Positions 1 through 9,454 of a stretch of 64,000 nt of DNA are shown one piece after another. Under the pieces are notes generated by a model that saw only the letters and a list, made by a program, of their open reading frames with translations, was not told where the DNA came from and ran no database searches. This stretch comes from Metabacillus sediminilitoris (GTDB taxonomy: Bacteria; Bacillota; Bacilli; Bacillales; Bacillaceae). Each line of letters opens with the position of its first letter. Within the stretch, counting starts at the first letter, position 1. The stretch covers positions 5,127,501-5,191,500 of the forward strand of contig NZ_CP046266.1 of assembly GCF_009720625.1 (NCBI RefSeq), given 5' to 3'. A program made the translations under genes and the position numbers.

Positions 1-399
1 TTTTTGTTCAACAACATCAAGAGTTGTTTTGTTACCTTCAGAAAGTACAGTAACGTTGAATAATTCTTCACCATATATACCCTTTAACTGTTTTGTAAGT
101 AGGTATGGCCATGCTCCTTCTTCATCAGAAGTTGCATCAGATCCATAAATAACTAATTGCAATGGCTTTCCAGAGCTAATCGCATTGTTCATTTTTTGCT
201 GTAGCCCTTTAGGTAGATTACTAGAATATGTTGAGATGTCTAGCTTAATATCTTCCTCTACATTTTCATCGGAAGCTTCTCTATTTGTATTTTTCATCTC
301 TTCACCATGTGCGGAAATTTTATTATTCCAATGGATATTTCCAAAAATAATAGCTGCTCCGCACACAATTAGTGTAATTAAAACTATAAGCTTTTTCAC
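1..399 (-). CDS. SGNH/GDSL hydrolase-like membrane-anchored protein (partial, C-terminus off the left edge)
   Basis: The first 133 codons of a protein whose 3' part lies outside the window. The start is a GTG at 399 with a GGGGGA-type ribosome binding site 8 nt upstream; the frame stays open to base 1. It begins with one membrane helix (residues ~3-20), then GNIHWNNKIS, an acidic linker, and a block with LVIYGSDATS and EGAWPYLL. It is clearly paralogous to the complete gene at 41067..41882, which shares GNIHWNNKISA, the LP..LQ segment, the (S/G)KP.(H/Q)LVIYGS block and the GAWP motif. The SGNH-like fold is inferred from that paralogue. It is likely an extracytoplasmic hydrolase; the substrate cannot be read from sequence. 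Confidence 0.8.
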   Translation of the reverse strand, partial: MKKLIVLITLIVCGAAIIFGNIHWNNKISAHGEEMKNTNREASDENVEEDIKLDISTYSSNLPKGLQQKMNNAISSGKPLQLVIYGSDATSDEEGAWPYLLTKQLKGIYGEELFNVTVLSEGNKTTLDVVEQK

Positions 400-500
400 A
401 AGTATTTCCCCCATTAATCGACATTTTCCTATATAAAATTATACACAAAAACTCGCAATCTACAAAGATTTCCCATAAACAGAAATAAACTTCCTTTTTA

Positions 501-1061
501 TTAATGAAAGGAAATCATTTGTAAGTTTTGAATAAGTTTAAGCTCTTCTTTATGCTTTTCTTGCTGTAGATTAATTTGAGCTAAACATTCATCAATTGTT
601 AAACACTTGCCACTGTTAACAAGCTGCAGCATTTTTTTTATTGCAGTTGGAGTAATATATGATTGTGGGATGGGTGATCTTGCAAGCTCTTGTAAAATGG
701 CAAATCTTTGTTGATCTAATTCAAAAACGGACTTATTTGAAGTTGTTTTGGGCTGTGGTTTTTTTGGGACATTTATCAATTTTTTCGCAAAATAAATATA
801 TACCCCTATTGAAAGGAGAGCTTGTACGACTGCTATGGATAGCATATAATCCTTTACTTCGATTAGAAAAGAACTAATGACATATGTTGATAATATTGTA
901 ATACTGATGATTGCCATTACATATAAGATATGTTGTAACAATGAAATGTTAACTTGTTCATTTTGAATGTTTCTAGACTTGTAGTCTTTATAACTATTCA
1001 TTAAAATAGCTAGTTGCTCTTCTAATTGTGTTAAATGCTGTTTCAACTCCTGGCCGGCCAT
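501..1061 (-). CDS. Two-TM hypothetical membrane protein
   Basis: 186 residues. The ATG at 1061 is preferred over a TTG two codons upstream because AAGGAG then sits 7 nt away. An N-terminal helical or coiled segment (residues 1-40) is followed by two strongly hydrophobic helices (about residues 45-90), then a cytoplasmic tail with QQRFAILQEL and repeated Q/E/K helices. No catalytic motif is visible and I do not recognise the family. It stands between the SGNH-like gene and the NERD gene, all on the minus strand, with no tight coupling to either. Confidence 0.7.
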   Translation of the reverse strand: MAGQELKQHLTQLEEQLAILMNSYKDYKSRNIQNEQVNISLLQHILYVMAIISITILSTYVISSFLIEVKDYMLSIAVVQALLSIGVYIYFAKKLINVPKKPQPKTTSNKSVFELDQQRFAILQELARSPIPQSYITPTAIKKMLQLVNSGKCLTIDECLAQINLQQEKHKEELKLIQNLQMISFH

Positions 1062-1197
1062 GTTCAAACTCCTTTACTACCTAATTTGTTCTCATAGTTT
1101 ATTTCGACAAAATTCTGTTTTTATTTAGTATAAATCAGGAAAAAGTCTAGGCTATACAGAATTCATGTTTCAGGGGGGGATTGATAGTATCAAAAAT

Positions 1198-2145
1198 TCA
1201 AGAAGTAGATTCTCCTTTATTAGTGCCACTGCTCCTGAGTTTTAAAGAAAAAAGTAATTTATTTGCCACAGATGTAGAGGAAATCTTTAAAAAATCCCTC
1301 ATTTTTTTATTTGTAATGGTAGTGTCGATTAGTAAAGAATAGTCTTTCAGAGCAGAAATATGGGCATCTTTTGATACAAAACTGCAAGTTTCACATATCC
1401 ACTTACCTTTCCTTCTTTCCATCGGAATCGCTTGACATTGCGAGCAAATGACTCCTTTTATAATATCTGATTTTTGTATTTGGTAATGAGTAAGAATATC
1501 AATCTCAAGAGGGGAATGACTGTCCAATATGAACTTACTGAGCTGCAGAAGCTGCTCCTCACTTATGTAATTCTTTTTATTCGTTTGTTCAAGTTTCATC
1601 ATCACAAATGGGAGTTTCGCACTCTGAATAACTTTACGATAGATTTTTTCATTTTGAGGAGTTGTTCCAAGGATGGTACGCGGTGTACTGATGATAACCA
1701 GTGATTCAACCGGCATGTCATAATGAGCAAGTCTCAACCATTTTTTCAATTGATAGCTTTGACGTTCTACCTGCAAAATTGGATCAGGAAAAGCTTCTTT
1801 CTTCTCATCTTGAATTCTAATCAGTTGGTTAAAGTTACTATCAAAAAATAAGGTTCCTGCATAATTTTTCACTTCTAATATCAGAATGAATTTTCTCGAA
1901 AGTATGACAGTATCTAATTGAAAATAGTGTGCTCCATCGAAAAGCCTAACATCATGTAAAATGAAGTGCTTGTCTGGAAGAAACTCAAGATAGTAATCAA
2001 TACTTCGTTCTCCAAAGTACCCAGCTCTCCTTTTTGCCAAATCCCCACTAATAACATGGTACTTCTGATGATCGGTCGGAATTCTAAGTTGCAGCATTTC
2101 TAATTTCTTAATCATTTCGGGATACAACCGCTGTTTCATGATCAT
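1198..2145 (-). CDS. NERD-domain (nuclease-related) protein with C-terminal zinc ribbon
   Basis: 315 residues. Residues ~40-150 form a NERD domain: GYFGERSIDYYL, then FQLDTVILS and LILEVKNYAG. The D...E-x-K arrangement is the restriction-endonuclease-like catalytic signature. Near residues 232-255 there is a four-cysteine zinc ribbon (CSQC...CETC). NERD proteins are inferred DNA-processing enzymes; the substrate is unknown. The ATG at 2145 has an AGGGA site about 8 nt upstream. The gene is monocistronic. Its 5' side is followed directly by the 21-bp repeat array at 2230. Confidence 0.88.
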   Translation of the reverse strand: MIMKQRLYPEMIKKLEMLQLRIPTDHQKYHVISGDLAKRRAGYFGERSIDYYLEFLPDKHFILHDVRLFDGAHYFQLDTVILSRKFILILEVKNYAGTLFFDSNFNQLIRIQDEKKEAFPDPILQVERQSYQLKKWLRLAHYDMPVESLVIISTPRTILGTTPQNEKIYRKVIQSAKLPFVMMKLEQTNKKNYISEEQLLQLSKFILDSHSPLEIDILTHYQIQKSDIIKGVICSQCQAIPMERRKGKWICETCSFVSKDAHISALKDYSLLIDTTITNKKMRDFLKISSTSVANKLLFSLKLRSSGTNKGESTS

Positions 2146-2229
2146 TTCATCATTCCCTGTCCTTTATATTTATTCTCTATCTCATTCGTCATGATTCTTA
2201 CTACATCCTGCTAAGCCGAAGAATGACGT

Positions 2230-2510
2230 ATTGTACGAAATTCATATTTTATTGTCCTGTTCTAGGTATATATTGTCTATAGTTGCTAAATTATCATCTA
2301 GAATCTGTATTTTATCAGCCGAATACATTATTTTATTATCCGAACGGGATCTTCGCCCTTTGGAAATAACTTATTGTCCGAAATTCATGTATTATTGTCC
2401 GAATTGATCTTTTTATTGTCCAGTTCTAACTTTTTATTGTCCTAATTTCAAATATATTGTCCGAATACAGTATTTTATTGACCGCCCGACACATTTCGAC
2501 ACATCTCCCC
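2230..2510. repeat. 21-bp-period ATTGTCC array
   Basis: A degenerate keyword ATTGTCC(GAA) recurs at 2230, 2251, 2272, 2293, 2314, 2335, then 2373, 2394, 2415, 2436, 2456 and 2477. Spacing is exactly 21 bp apart from one 38-bp gap and one 20-bp step. Positions between keywords vary but are T-rich just before each keyword. The array ends in a tail with CGACA and ACATCTCCCC, which also ends the array at 9452-9590. It lies between two minus-strand genes. Confidence 0.85.
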
Positions 2511-2525
2511 TTCATTTTAACTGCA

Positions 2526-2550
2526 AAAAAAGGGGGCCATTAGGCCCCCT
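2526..2550 (-). terminator. Rho-independent terminator of the LRR surface protein gene
   Basis: A perfect 8-bp GC stem AGGGGGCC/GGCCCCCT (2531-2550) with an ATTA loop is followed on the minus strand by a run of six to seven T. It sits 14 bp after the stop codon of the LRR gene. Confidence 0.9.
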
Positions 2551-2563
2551 TTCTTCTTTCAGC

Positions 2564-5500
2564 TTACATTTCATTAACCTTTTTTCTTTTTTGAATAAAG
2601 AGTACCGCACCGCCAAGACTTAGTACAATAAGTCCGATGATCAAATAGTTATACATCATTGAAGCCGTTTCTGGAAGCTCTCTATTTGCTTTTTCTTCTG
2701 ATCCATCAGCTGGAGGATCCACAGTGGTAGGAGGATTTTTTCCTGCCGAAGGTGTTGGTGCTTTTCCTTCTTCTTCTTTGTCCACATCTTCTCCCTGATC
2801 GCCATCATTCGGAGGAGTCACTGGGTCCTCTCCTTCTTCTAATAAGAAGAAAATAGGATTTTCCACATAATCTTCTGTTCCAGTGATTTCGAACTGGAAG
2901 CTTATTTCATTTCCATCTTCTGTTGTGAAGATGATTTCATAATTTCCGATTGGCAGTTCAAATATGTCAATCGGTTCATCATCTGTGTAGTCAATTAATC
3001 TACCTTGTTCGTCAGACCAACCGTAACGATATACTTGTTCATTTTCTTCATCAATTCCATATAGGTCGAACATGGCATCAACGACAGGCACATCTTCTGT
3101 TTTATATACAAACATGCTGACGTCCTTAACCGAACCTTCAATTGGTAAAGTTGTTGCTTCACCATATACATAATTATAATAATCTTCTTCATCTACAGTT
3201 ACATCAAACAAATAATCTGTAAACGGAGTAAGACCTGTGAAGGTGTAGTTCGTTTGGCTGCTATCTAATATAATCGTTTCAACAAGTTCTTCACCGAAGT
3301 TCGAATACAAATTAACGACATATTCGCCTTTCCCCTTCGGCAGCATTTTATCCCACGAAATAGAGATTGAATTTTGTGTAACTTCGTCAATGTGTAGTTC
3401 AGGTGTACTGTCAATATCTACATTAACGTCTACACCCCAGTCTTTTAATTGCTCAATGACCTCTTTAACTGAGTCTGCTGAAAGATCCAGTGTAGAAATA
3501 TTGTACAATGATACTCTTTCAAGATTAGTCATTGTTAATAATGGAGTAATATCCTCGATCATTGTTTCATCTAAGATCAGCTCATAAAGATTTTCAAGAT
3601 TTGCGATGCTAGTAATATCCTTAATTGGATTATTACTTACATCTAAGTAGTAGAGATAATCATTTAGTGCCGCTAAAGGTGCAAGATCCTCAATTTGATT
3701 GTTTGCTAGATTAATAAAGTTTAATCTTGTTAAAGATTCTAAAGCTGAAATATCGTTAATATGATTGTTCATCAGCGAAATATCTTCCAGCTTAGTCAAA
3801 CTACTAACAAAAGAAATATCTGTTAATTCATTATTCATAATCGTTAATGAATGGAGGTTTTTGATTTTTGCTAAACCTGAATAACTTTCGATTTGAGTTT
3901 CATCAATCGTGATTTGCGTTAGCTCTGTTAAATTTTCAAGTGGTGCTAAATTTAAAGGAGCTGTATTTCGATAGACACTAAAATCATTAAGGTTTGTTGC
4001 ATATTCCAAGCCTGTAAGGTCGGTAATATCTGTTTCATGCAAATATACTATCGTTAACTTTTCTAAGTCACTTTCTTGTGGATCACGATCAATACCTAAA
4101 TCCTCTTTAACGAGTTCCTTAAGGGCTTCATCTTTAAATACGACTACATCCCCTGACGGTTCACCCCATGTTGTTCCATCAGTTATACTACTTAGTACAA
4201 CCTCTCCAGCCTCGTTTAAAGCTTTTACTTCTACTTCATAATCTGTTTCTGGTTCTAGCTTCTCAATTTTCAAGTAGTTTTCATCACTTGCTAAGATTGT
4301 CTGTAAAAGTTCTCCATTTACGTAGATTTCAAATGATGAGATTTCCTGCTCACCATAATAATCCCAATATAACTCCATCGAGTTTTCTGTTACAGCATTG
4401 ATATAGACGTCTAACCACTCTTCTTCTTCCTCTGAACCGTCATAGGCAACCATCACACCATTATTTTCAAGCTGTTCGATGACTTGTGCAACAGATTCAT
4501 TAGATAAATCGAGATTTTCCGTATCGTGTAAAGCAACATATTGCAGCATGTCTAACTCTACTAATTTATCAATATCTGAAATCAATGTTCCGCTTAAATA
4601 AAGATCCTTTAAGTTGCTTAGCTGCTCAATTCCTGCAATTGATTCTATCGGATTGTTATCAAGATCCAATACTTCTAATTGTTTAAAGTTTTCTAATCCT
4701 GATAGAGTTTTAATATTATTATCATAAATTGTTAAATTCTTTAAATTAGGTAAATTTGGCAATGTTGACAGACTCTCTAAATCATTACCTTCAAGAGAAA
4801 GGTCAGCCAATTTATGAAGGTTAGCCAAAATCGATAGATCTTTTATGCCTGTTTCACCTAATGACAAACTTTCTAATTGATCAAGCTCATTTAAAGGAGA
4901 AAAGTTAGTAATTTTGTTTCCTGCTAAGTATAAAACACGTAGATTTGCAGCCGATTCTAAACCTGTTAAATCTGTAATTCTTTTTTTGTAAAGAAAAAGT
5001 TCTTCTAAAGATTCCATGTCAGTTGCAACAAGATCCCTGTCCAAACCAAATTCAGCTTTAATAGCCTTTTCTAGATTCTTATCAGGAAAATCAATTTTTT
5101 CACCTGATGGTATTTGAAGTGTTTTAAAACTAGACACAGCTAGTCCTAGTTGTTCGCCCTGATTGTCATATGCAATAATTTCAACATCATATGAGGTATT
5201 AGGATCAAGATTTTCAAATGTATAACTCGTTTCTTGAGCATCCACTTTCACTATGTTACCAGCAACTTTAACTTCGTAATAATCTACCTCGTTTTCACCA
5301 GCATATTCCCAGTTAATAATTGCTCGTGCTTCATTTGCCTTTATCGCATCGATATACAAATTGTAATAATCATCATGGTTAATTATTAGTCCATCACGTT
5401 CGAGGGAGGCAATTTCGTCTTGTAAAGTAAAGTATAATTCACCATAGATTGTTAATGTTGTTAAATTTGCTAATTGCTCTAAAGGTAAGATCGTTGAAAG

Positions 5501-6595
5501 CTCTAAATAACTAATATCTAATGTCTCTAATTTAGATAATGTGGAAATTGGTTCAATATTTTTTATGCCTGTCTCTGAAAGATCAAGGTAATTAAGATGC
5601 ACTAAATTTTGCAGAACAGAAGCATCATTAATATCGTTTCCTGCTAGTTCAAGCTTTTGTAAATTTGTTGCCTTTTCTAACCCCGTTAGATTTTTAACAC
5701 CTTCATAAGATGCATGAAGTGTTGTTAAATTTTCCATATCTGATAGGTAAATGTCATTTCGATCTAACTTTAATGACGATTTAATGACACGTTTTAAAGC
5801 TGCGTCTGGAATCGAGACAATTTCCTCTGTTGGTTCAGCTGCGTCTGGAACCGAAACAATTTCCTCTACTGGTTCAGCTGCAGCGATGTTTTTGGATTCA
5901 TCGCTAATGTTTTCTTCTTCAATATTTTGATCTATATTTTCTGGTTGCTGTGAAGCTGAAGTTTTTACATGTTCTTCTGCTTCTGTTAAAACGGAACCGT
6001 CTTTTATTGCTTTAATATTAATAGAATAGCTTGTCTCACTTACAAGATTCTTAAATTCATAGGTTGTTTGTTGTTTAATATCTTCAATTACTTTTCCATC
6101 TAAAATAATCTGATATAAATCCGCATCTTGGTATTGAGGCCATGTCACCTTGATGGATCTGTCTGTAACATGATCAATGTTTAATTTGAATATGTCTTGT
6201 GCTTCATTTCCTTGTTGAAAGGTCACATCAATTGGTTGTGTTTGAAGTTCTGTATCACCTATTCTTTTAACAGAATATGTATATGTTTCATCTAAAACCA
6301 CTTGTTGGTCAATAAACTGATATGTTCTTTGTAGGTTTCCTTCTGAATCAGTGGAAGATTCAATCATTTCTGCCGAAGCAACTTGCTTCTCCTCAGCATT
6401 CTTTATTAATGTAAAACTTTCATCAGCCTGTGATGAAGAAGTTGTTCTCCATTGCAGCTGTATTCCATCCTTATTACTTTTAGCTGGTAAAAAAGTTAAG
6501 CTGTCGTTTACAGCAACTGCTTTTGGCGAAAATGGGATGAATAGGGTCATTAGTAATGTAAAAACTAGTGATAATGAAACGAAACGTTTAATCAA
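2564..6595 (-). CDS. LPXTG-anchored leucine-rich-repeat / fibronectin-III surface protein
   Basis: 1343 residues, internalin-like. The TTG start at 6595 has AGGAGG 10 nt upstream. A signal peptide covers residues 1-28. FN3-like modules (containing T.Y.F..L.P.T.Y) alternate with blocks of 22-residue leucine-rich repeats of the type L..L..L.L..N.I.D...L..L. Each LRR block is introduced by a conserved cap (FPD..L..AIK.E...DRD). A B-type carrier domain and an acidic/proline spacer precede the sorting signal LPETA (about residues 1307-1311), a membrane helix and KRKK. Sortase is expected to link it to peptidoglycan; no sortase gene is in the window. It probably serves in adhesion or protein binding; the ligand is unknown. 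Confidence 0.92.
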   Translation of the reverse strand: MIKRFVSLSLVFTLLMTLFIPFSPKAVAVNDSLTFLPAKSNKDGIQLQWRTTSSSQADESFTLIKNAEEKQVASAEMIESSTDSEGNLQRTYQFIDQQVVLDETYTYSVKRIGDTELQTQPIDVTFQQGNEAQDIFKLNIDHVTDRSIKVTWPQYQDADLYQIILDGKVIEDIKQQTTYEFKNLVSETSYSINIKAIKDGSVLTEAEEHVKTSASQQPENIDQNIEEENISDESKNIAAAEPVEEIVSVPDAAEPTEEIVSIPDAALKRVIKSSLKLDRNDIYLSDMENLTTLHASYEGVKNLTGLEKATNLQKLELAGNDINDASVLQNLVHLNYLDLSETGIKNIEPISTLSKLETLDISYLELSTILPLEQLANLTTLTIYGELYFTLQDEIASLERDGLIINHDDYYNLYIDAIKANEARAIINWEYAGENEVDYYEVKVAGNIVKVDAQETSYTFENLDPNTSYDVEIIAYDNQGEQLGLAVSSFKTLQIPSGEKIDFPDKNLEKAIKAEFGLDRDLVATDMESLEELFLYKKRITDLTGLESAANLRVLYLAGNKITNFSPLNELDQLESLSLGETGIKDLSILANLHKLADLSLEGNDLESLSTLPNLPNLKNLTIYDNNIKTLSGLENFKQLEVLDLDNNPIESIAGIEQLSNLKDLYLSGTLISDIDKLVELDMLQYVALHDTENLDLSNESVAQVIEQLENNGVMVAYDGSEEEEEWLDVYINAVTENSMELYWDYYGEQEISSFEIYVNGELLQTILASDENYLKIEKLEPETDYEVEVKALNEAGEVVLSSITDGTTWGEPSGDVVVFKDEALKELVKEDLGIDRDPQESDLEKLTIVYLHETDITDLTGLEYATNLNDFSVYRNTAPLNLAPLENLTELTQITIDETQIESYSGLAKIKNLHSLTIMNNELTDISFVSSLTKLEDISLMNNHINDISALESLTRLNFINLANNQIEDLAPLAALNDYLYYLDVSNNPIKDITSIANLENLYELILDETMIEDITPLLTMTNLERVSLYNISTLDLSADSVKEVIEQLKDWGVDVNVDIDSTPELHIDEVTQNSISISWDKMLPKGKGEYVVNLYSNFGEELVETIILDSSQTNYTFTGLTPFTDYLFDVTVDEEDYYNYVYGEATTLPIEGSVKDVSMFVYKTEDVPVVDAMFDLYGIDEENEQVYRYGWSDEQGRLIDYTDDEPIDIFELPIGNYEIIFTTEDGNEISFQFEITGTEDYVENPIFFLLEEGEDPVTPPNDGDQGEDVDKEEEGKAPTPSAGKNPPTTVDPPADGSEEKANRELPETASMMYNYLIIGLIVLSLGGAVLFIQKRKKVNEM

Positions 6596-6697
6596 GTTCG
6601 TCTTTCCTCCTATTTTTTTCTATATATTGTCAGAATAATTATAAGGATTTCTATCCTATCTGCCTATTATAATCAATAGACAAAATTCGACAAGCCT

Positions 6698-6724
6698 TGA
6701 AACTTTTTATGAAGACAGGACGTC
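6698..6724 (+). promoter_or_regulatory. ECF (sigma-X/sigma-M-like) promoter of the LCP gene
   Basis: TGAAAC (6698-6703), exactly 17 bp, then CGTC (6721-6724). This matches the -35/-10 pattern of Bacillus ECF sigma factors of the X/M type. It points at the LCP gene about 110 bp downstream. LCP genes are known sigma-X/M targets in B. subtilis. Confidence 0.6.
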
Positions 6725-6832
6725 TATTGATTGGAAACATTTTTTCACAAAAAAAAGATTGTGATAATAGGAGGAGAGCACTATAATCGTTATAGTTAGA
6801 CCATTAATATGAATAAAAAGGATGAAATATAT

Positions 6833-7783
6833 ATGAGAGCAGAAAAAAAGAAGAAGAAAAAGGTCTTATGGATCATTCTTAGCATAATCGGTGTTCTTGT
6901 ACTAAGCACAGGCGGATATGCCTTTTATCTTTATAAGTCAGCTGCTGACACGGTTGCAAGTATCCATGAGGATTTAGATCGGGAAAAATCTGATAAACGT
7001 ACCGAAGAAGTGAAGTTTTCTGAAAAGGATCCCATTTCGATCCTTTTAATGGGTGTTGATGAACGTGAAGGTGATGTCGGTCGTTCTGATTCGTTAATTT
7101 TAATGACTGTAAACCCTAATACAAACTCAACGCAAATGGTAAGTATCCCGCGTGATACTAGAACTGAGATTGTAGGAAAAGGCAAAGAGGATAAAATTAA
7201 CCATGCTTATGCATTTGGCGGTACAGAAATGGCATTAGACACGGTTGAAAATTTCCTTGACATTCCAATTGATTACTTTGTAAAAATCAATATGGAAAGC
7301 TTCAAAGATACAGTTGATGCTGTTGGTGGTGTTGAGGTAAATAACACACTTGATTTTACGTATGAAGGATACGAATTCAACAAAGGATTAGTTTCTTTAG
7401 ATGGTAAAAAGGCGTTAGCTTATACGAGAATGCGTTATGAAGACCCACGAGGTGATTTTGGCCGTCAGGATCGCCAGCGTCAAGTCATTGAAGCTGTTAT
7501 TAAAAAGGGTGCAAATGTTTCTTCGATTACAAAGTTTGGCGACATGTTTGGCGTTGTTCGTGATAATGTAAAAACAAACCTTACCTTCGATGAAATGTGG
7601 GAAATCCAAGCTAATTATAAGGCTGCAAGCCAAAATCTTGAACAGTTCCAAGTCAAAGGTTCAGGAGATAAAATCAATGGCATTTACTATTATATTGTTC
7701 CAGAAGAAGAGCGTTTAGCTTTATCTAAGCAGCTGAAAGAGCATTTGGAAATCTCTGAGAATACAGCAAGCACAAGTGAATGA
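6833..7783 (+). CDS. LytR-CpsA-Psr (LCP) family cell-wall glycopolymer ligase
   Basis: LCP proteins move undecaprenyl-linked teichoic acids or capsule onto peptidoglycan outside the cell. A short basic N-terminus (KKKKKK) and one membrane helix (about residues 10-30) lead into the LCP domain. Its signatures are visible: ILLMGVDEREG..GRSDSL, VSIPRDTR, KINHAYAFGG, VDAVGGVEV and LAYTRMRYEDPRGDFGRQDRQRQV; the arginines and aspartates bind the pyrophosphate lipid. I chose the ATG at 6833 because AAGGAT lies about 10 nt upstream; an in-frame ATG at 6809 has no good site. The ECF promoter at 6698 suggests envelope-stress control. Confidence 0.92.
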   Translation: MRAEKKKKKKVLWIILSIIGVLVLSTGGYAFYLYKSAADTVASIHEDLDREKSDKRTEEVKFSEKDPISILLMGVDEREGDVGRSDSLILMTVNPNTNSTQMVSIPRDTRTEIVGKGKEDKINHAYAFGGTEMALDTVENFLDIPIDYFVKINMESFKDTVDAVGGVEVNNTLDFTYEGYEFNKGLVSLDGKKALAYTRMRYEDPRGDFGRQDRQRQVIEAVIKKGANVSSITKFGDMFGVVRDNVKTNLTFDEMWEIQANYKAASQNLEQFQVKGSGDKINGIYYYIVPEEERLALSKQLKEHLEISENTASTSE

Positions 7784-7786
7784 ACA

Positions 7787-7815
7787 AGTCAGTCCTTAAT
7801 GGGCTGGCTTTTTTT
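7787..7815 (+). terminator. Terminator after the LCP gene
   Basis: A 9-bp stem AGTCAGTCC/GGGCTGGCT with G-U pairs and a 5-nt loop, followed by seven T. It starts 3 bp after the stop codon. Confidence 0.85.
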
Positions 7816-7930
7816 AGTTATAGTGATACAAATCCTCTTGAGAGTTATGATATATTTATTTGGGTATATGTATAAAATAAGCAGAGCACCATATCCTTTA
7901 AAGTAAACGAAATTGAAGGAGGTTTTTATT

Positions 7931-8188
7931 GTGGAATTTTCATTAGGACTCATTATTTCTATTGCAATTGCCATTTTCTTAGCGGTTGACGCACCAAAGC
8001 ATAATCGCAGCCCATGGCTTTGGGGAATTTTAGGCTTCATCTTTGGACCAATCGTTCTCGGTATTTATTTAATTGTGACAGGACGAAAAGTACTTGGCTG
8101 GATTATCTTAATTCTTTCTATATTACTTATTCTTCTCGTTATTTTGGTATTTGCAGGAGCTATGTTCTTTATGTTTAGCGGAATGTAA
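7931..8188 (+). CDS. Small multi-TM membrane protein
   Basis: 85 residues. The GTG at 7931 has GAAGGAGG 8-10 nt upstream; a TTG further up overlaps that site and is rejected. Nearly all of the protein is hydrophobic: helices at about 5-22, 30-52 and 57-80, with VDAPKHNRSPWLWGILGFIFGP between the first two. No known motif. Monocistronic, flanked by terminators on both sides. Confidence 0.75.
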   Translation: MEFSLGLIISIAIAIFLAVDAPKHNRSPWLWGILGFIFGPIVLGIYLIVTGRKVLGWIILILSILLILLVILVFAGAMFFMFSGM

Positions 8189-8192
8189 GATG

Positions 8193-8229
8193 AAAGGCCG
8201 TGCACATTGATGAGTGCACGGCCTTTTTT
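8193..8229. terminator. Bidirectional terminator between convergent genes
   Basis: A long perfect stem AAAGGCCGTGCAC/GTGCACGGCCTTT with an 8-nt loop and a T-run on the plus side. It separates the plus-strand membrane protein from the minus-strand gene that ends at 8238. Confidence 0.9.
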
Positions 8230-8237
8230 CATTCCCT

Positions 8238-8699
8238 CTAATCAAACTCCCAAACAATTACCCATTCTTCCTCTACCTTCACAACATACACTTCCTGCAC
8301 AACAGTAAACGTCCCAAACTTACTATTAAAGGTTTGTTGGACTTCAATCCGGAAGGCAGTTGGGATCTTATCTTCATCCTCAGCCATTTTCCAATTTTGC
8401 ACTTCTTCTGCCTCTGAAAGCTTGAAGGAGAAAGTCTCCACACCGTAATGGCTCATATAAATATGTGAACGCTCCGTTACATACCCGTTTTTTGAAAAAC
8501 GCTCCTGTATCATAGGATGAAACAGCTCCCATGCACTGCCAAAGTCACCTTCCTGCTCATATTGATAAAACGCCTCGACGATATCAACTGGATCCTCATC
8601 ACCAAAGCCAGATAAAACCCTAATCATCATGATGACCAACACAATGATAACGATCATGATGATTAAAAGTGGAAGTTTACTTGATGGTCTTCTCCTCAT
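8238..8699 (-). CDS. Membrane-anchored hypothetical protein
   Basis: 153 residues. MRRRPSSK is followed by a long hydrophobic anchor (about residues 9-30). The outer domain begins VDIVEAFYQYEQEGDFGSAWELFHP, a pattern seen in NTF2-like and Cys-free lipoprotein folds, and ends with a beta-rich segment (VVQEVYVVKVEEEWVIVWEFD). The NTF2-like reading is only a structural guess. A GAGGTG site precedes the ATG at 8699. Monocistronic. Confidence 0.72.
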   Translation of the reverse strand: MRRRPSSKLPLLIIMIVIIVLVIMMIRVLSGFGDEDPVDIVEAFYQYEQEGDFGSAWELFHPMIQERFSKNGYVTERSHIYMSHYGVETFSFKLSEAEEVQNWKMAEDEDKIPTAFRIEVQQTFNSKFGTFTVVQEVYVVKVEEEWVIVWEFD

Positions 8700-8999
8700 T
8701 TGTCCACACCTCGCAGCCTGTCTAATAACAAACTATGATGGGATGTGGACGAATATTCGAAAGAAAAATGAGTAGCCTGTATCCATGGCTTTAAATTTAA
8801 AGGATATGATTAAGAAATTTAAAATATAATAGCATAGCCACCTCAGGTGATCATGAGGCGGCTTACATTTTGTTCACAAAAGACACCAATGCTCAGTCCC
8901 GTTGTTAAGTTTCGTTAACAAATATAGGAAACGATGCACTCTTGCTAAAATCACTGGTATAATAAAGTTTACTAAAATGAAGAAACGAGTGAACTTTTT

Positions 9000-9425
9000 A
9001 TGAGGGATGGCATTTCATTTATTGTTGAGATTGTTAACAACATCCACGATATTTTAATTATCATGATCAATGATATTTTCGGCATGCAGATGACGGATAA
9101 GGACATGCATTTCTGGATTATGGGCTTTATCGGTATTTTTACCTTTGCATGTGTATTTGTCATTTCAAAATGGTTGTCACAATTTCCATTCGGCCTTCAT
9201 CTGATCGCCTTTTTATATACCTTAACATTTATGTTTGTCCTCGTTTTCGCTATTGAAATTCAACAAGCGATAACAAATCGAGGCAACATGGAATTTATCG
9301 ACGCTATTATCGGACTTTGGGGATTTATCGCCTTGTTTTTAGTATATATAGCAGTTGCAGTGTTCTTTATATTGATGAAAACGATCTTTAGAAAGATACG
9401 AAAAAAAGATGATATAGATATATAA
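9000..9425 (+). CDS. Hypothetical integral membrane protein
   Basis: 141 residues with about three or four hydrophobic helices (about 30-60, 62-85, 100-130) and a basic C-terminus (RKIRKKDD). No family motif recognised. The ATG at 9000 lacks a strong Shine-Dalgarno sequence, so the true start may be a few codons downstream. An extended -10 (TGGTATAAT, 8955-8963) lies about 40 bp upstream and is a plausible promoter. Confidence 0.6.
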   Translation: MRDGISFIVEIVNNIHDILIIMINDIFGMQMTDKDMHFWIMGFIGIFTFACVFVISKWLSQFPFGLHLIAFLYTLTFMFVLVFAIEIQQAITNRGNMEFIDAIIGLWGFIALFLVYIAVAVFFILMKTIFRKIRKKDDIDI

Positions 9426-9454
9426 TAAGACCGGGAGAATCTCCCGGTCTTATT
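9424..9454. terminator. Strong bidirectional terminator
   Basis: A perfect inverted repeat AATAAGACCGGGAGA/TCTCCCGGTCTTATT immediately after the stop codon. The symmetric AT ends can serve both strands. Confidence 0.85.
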
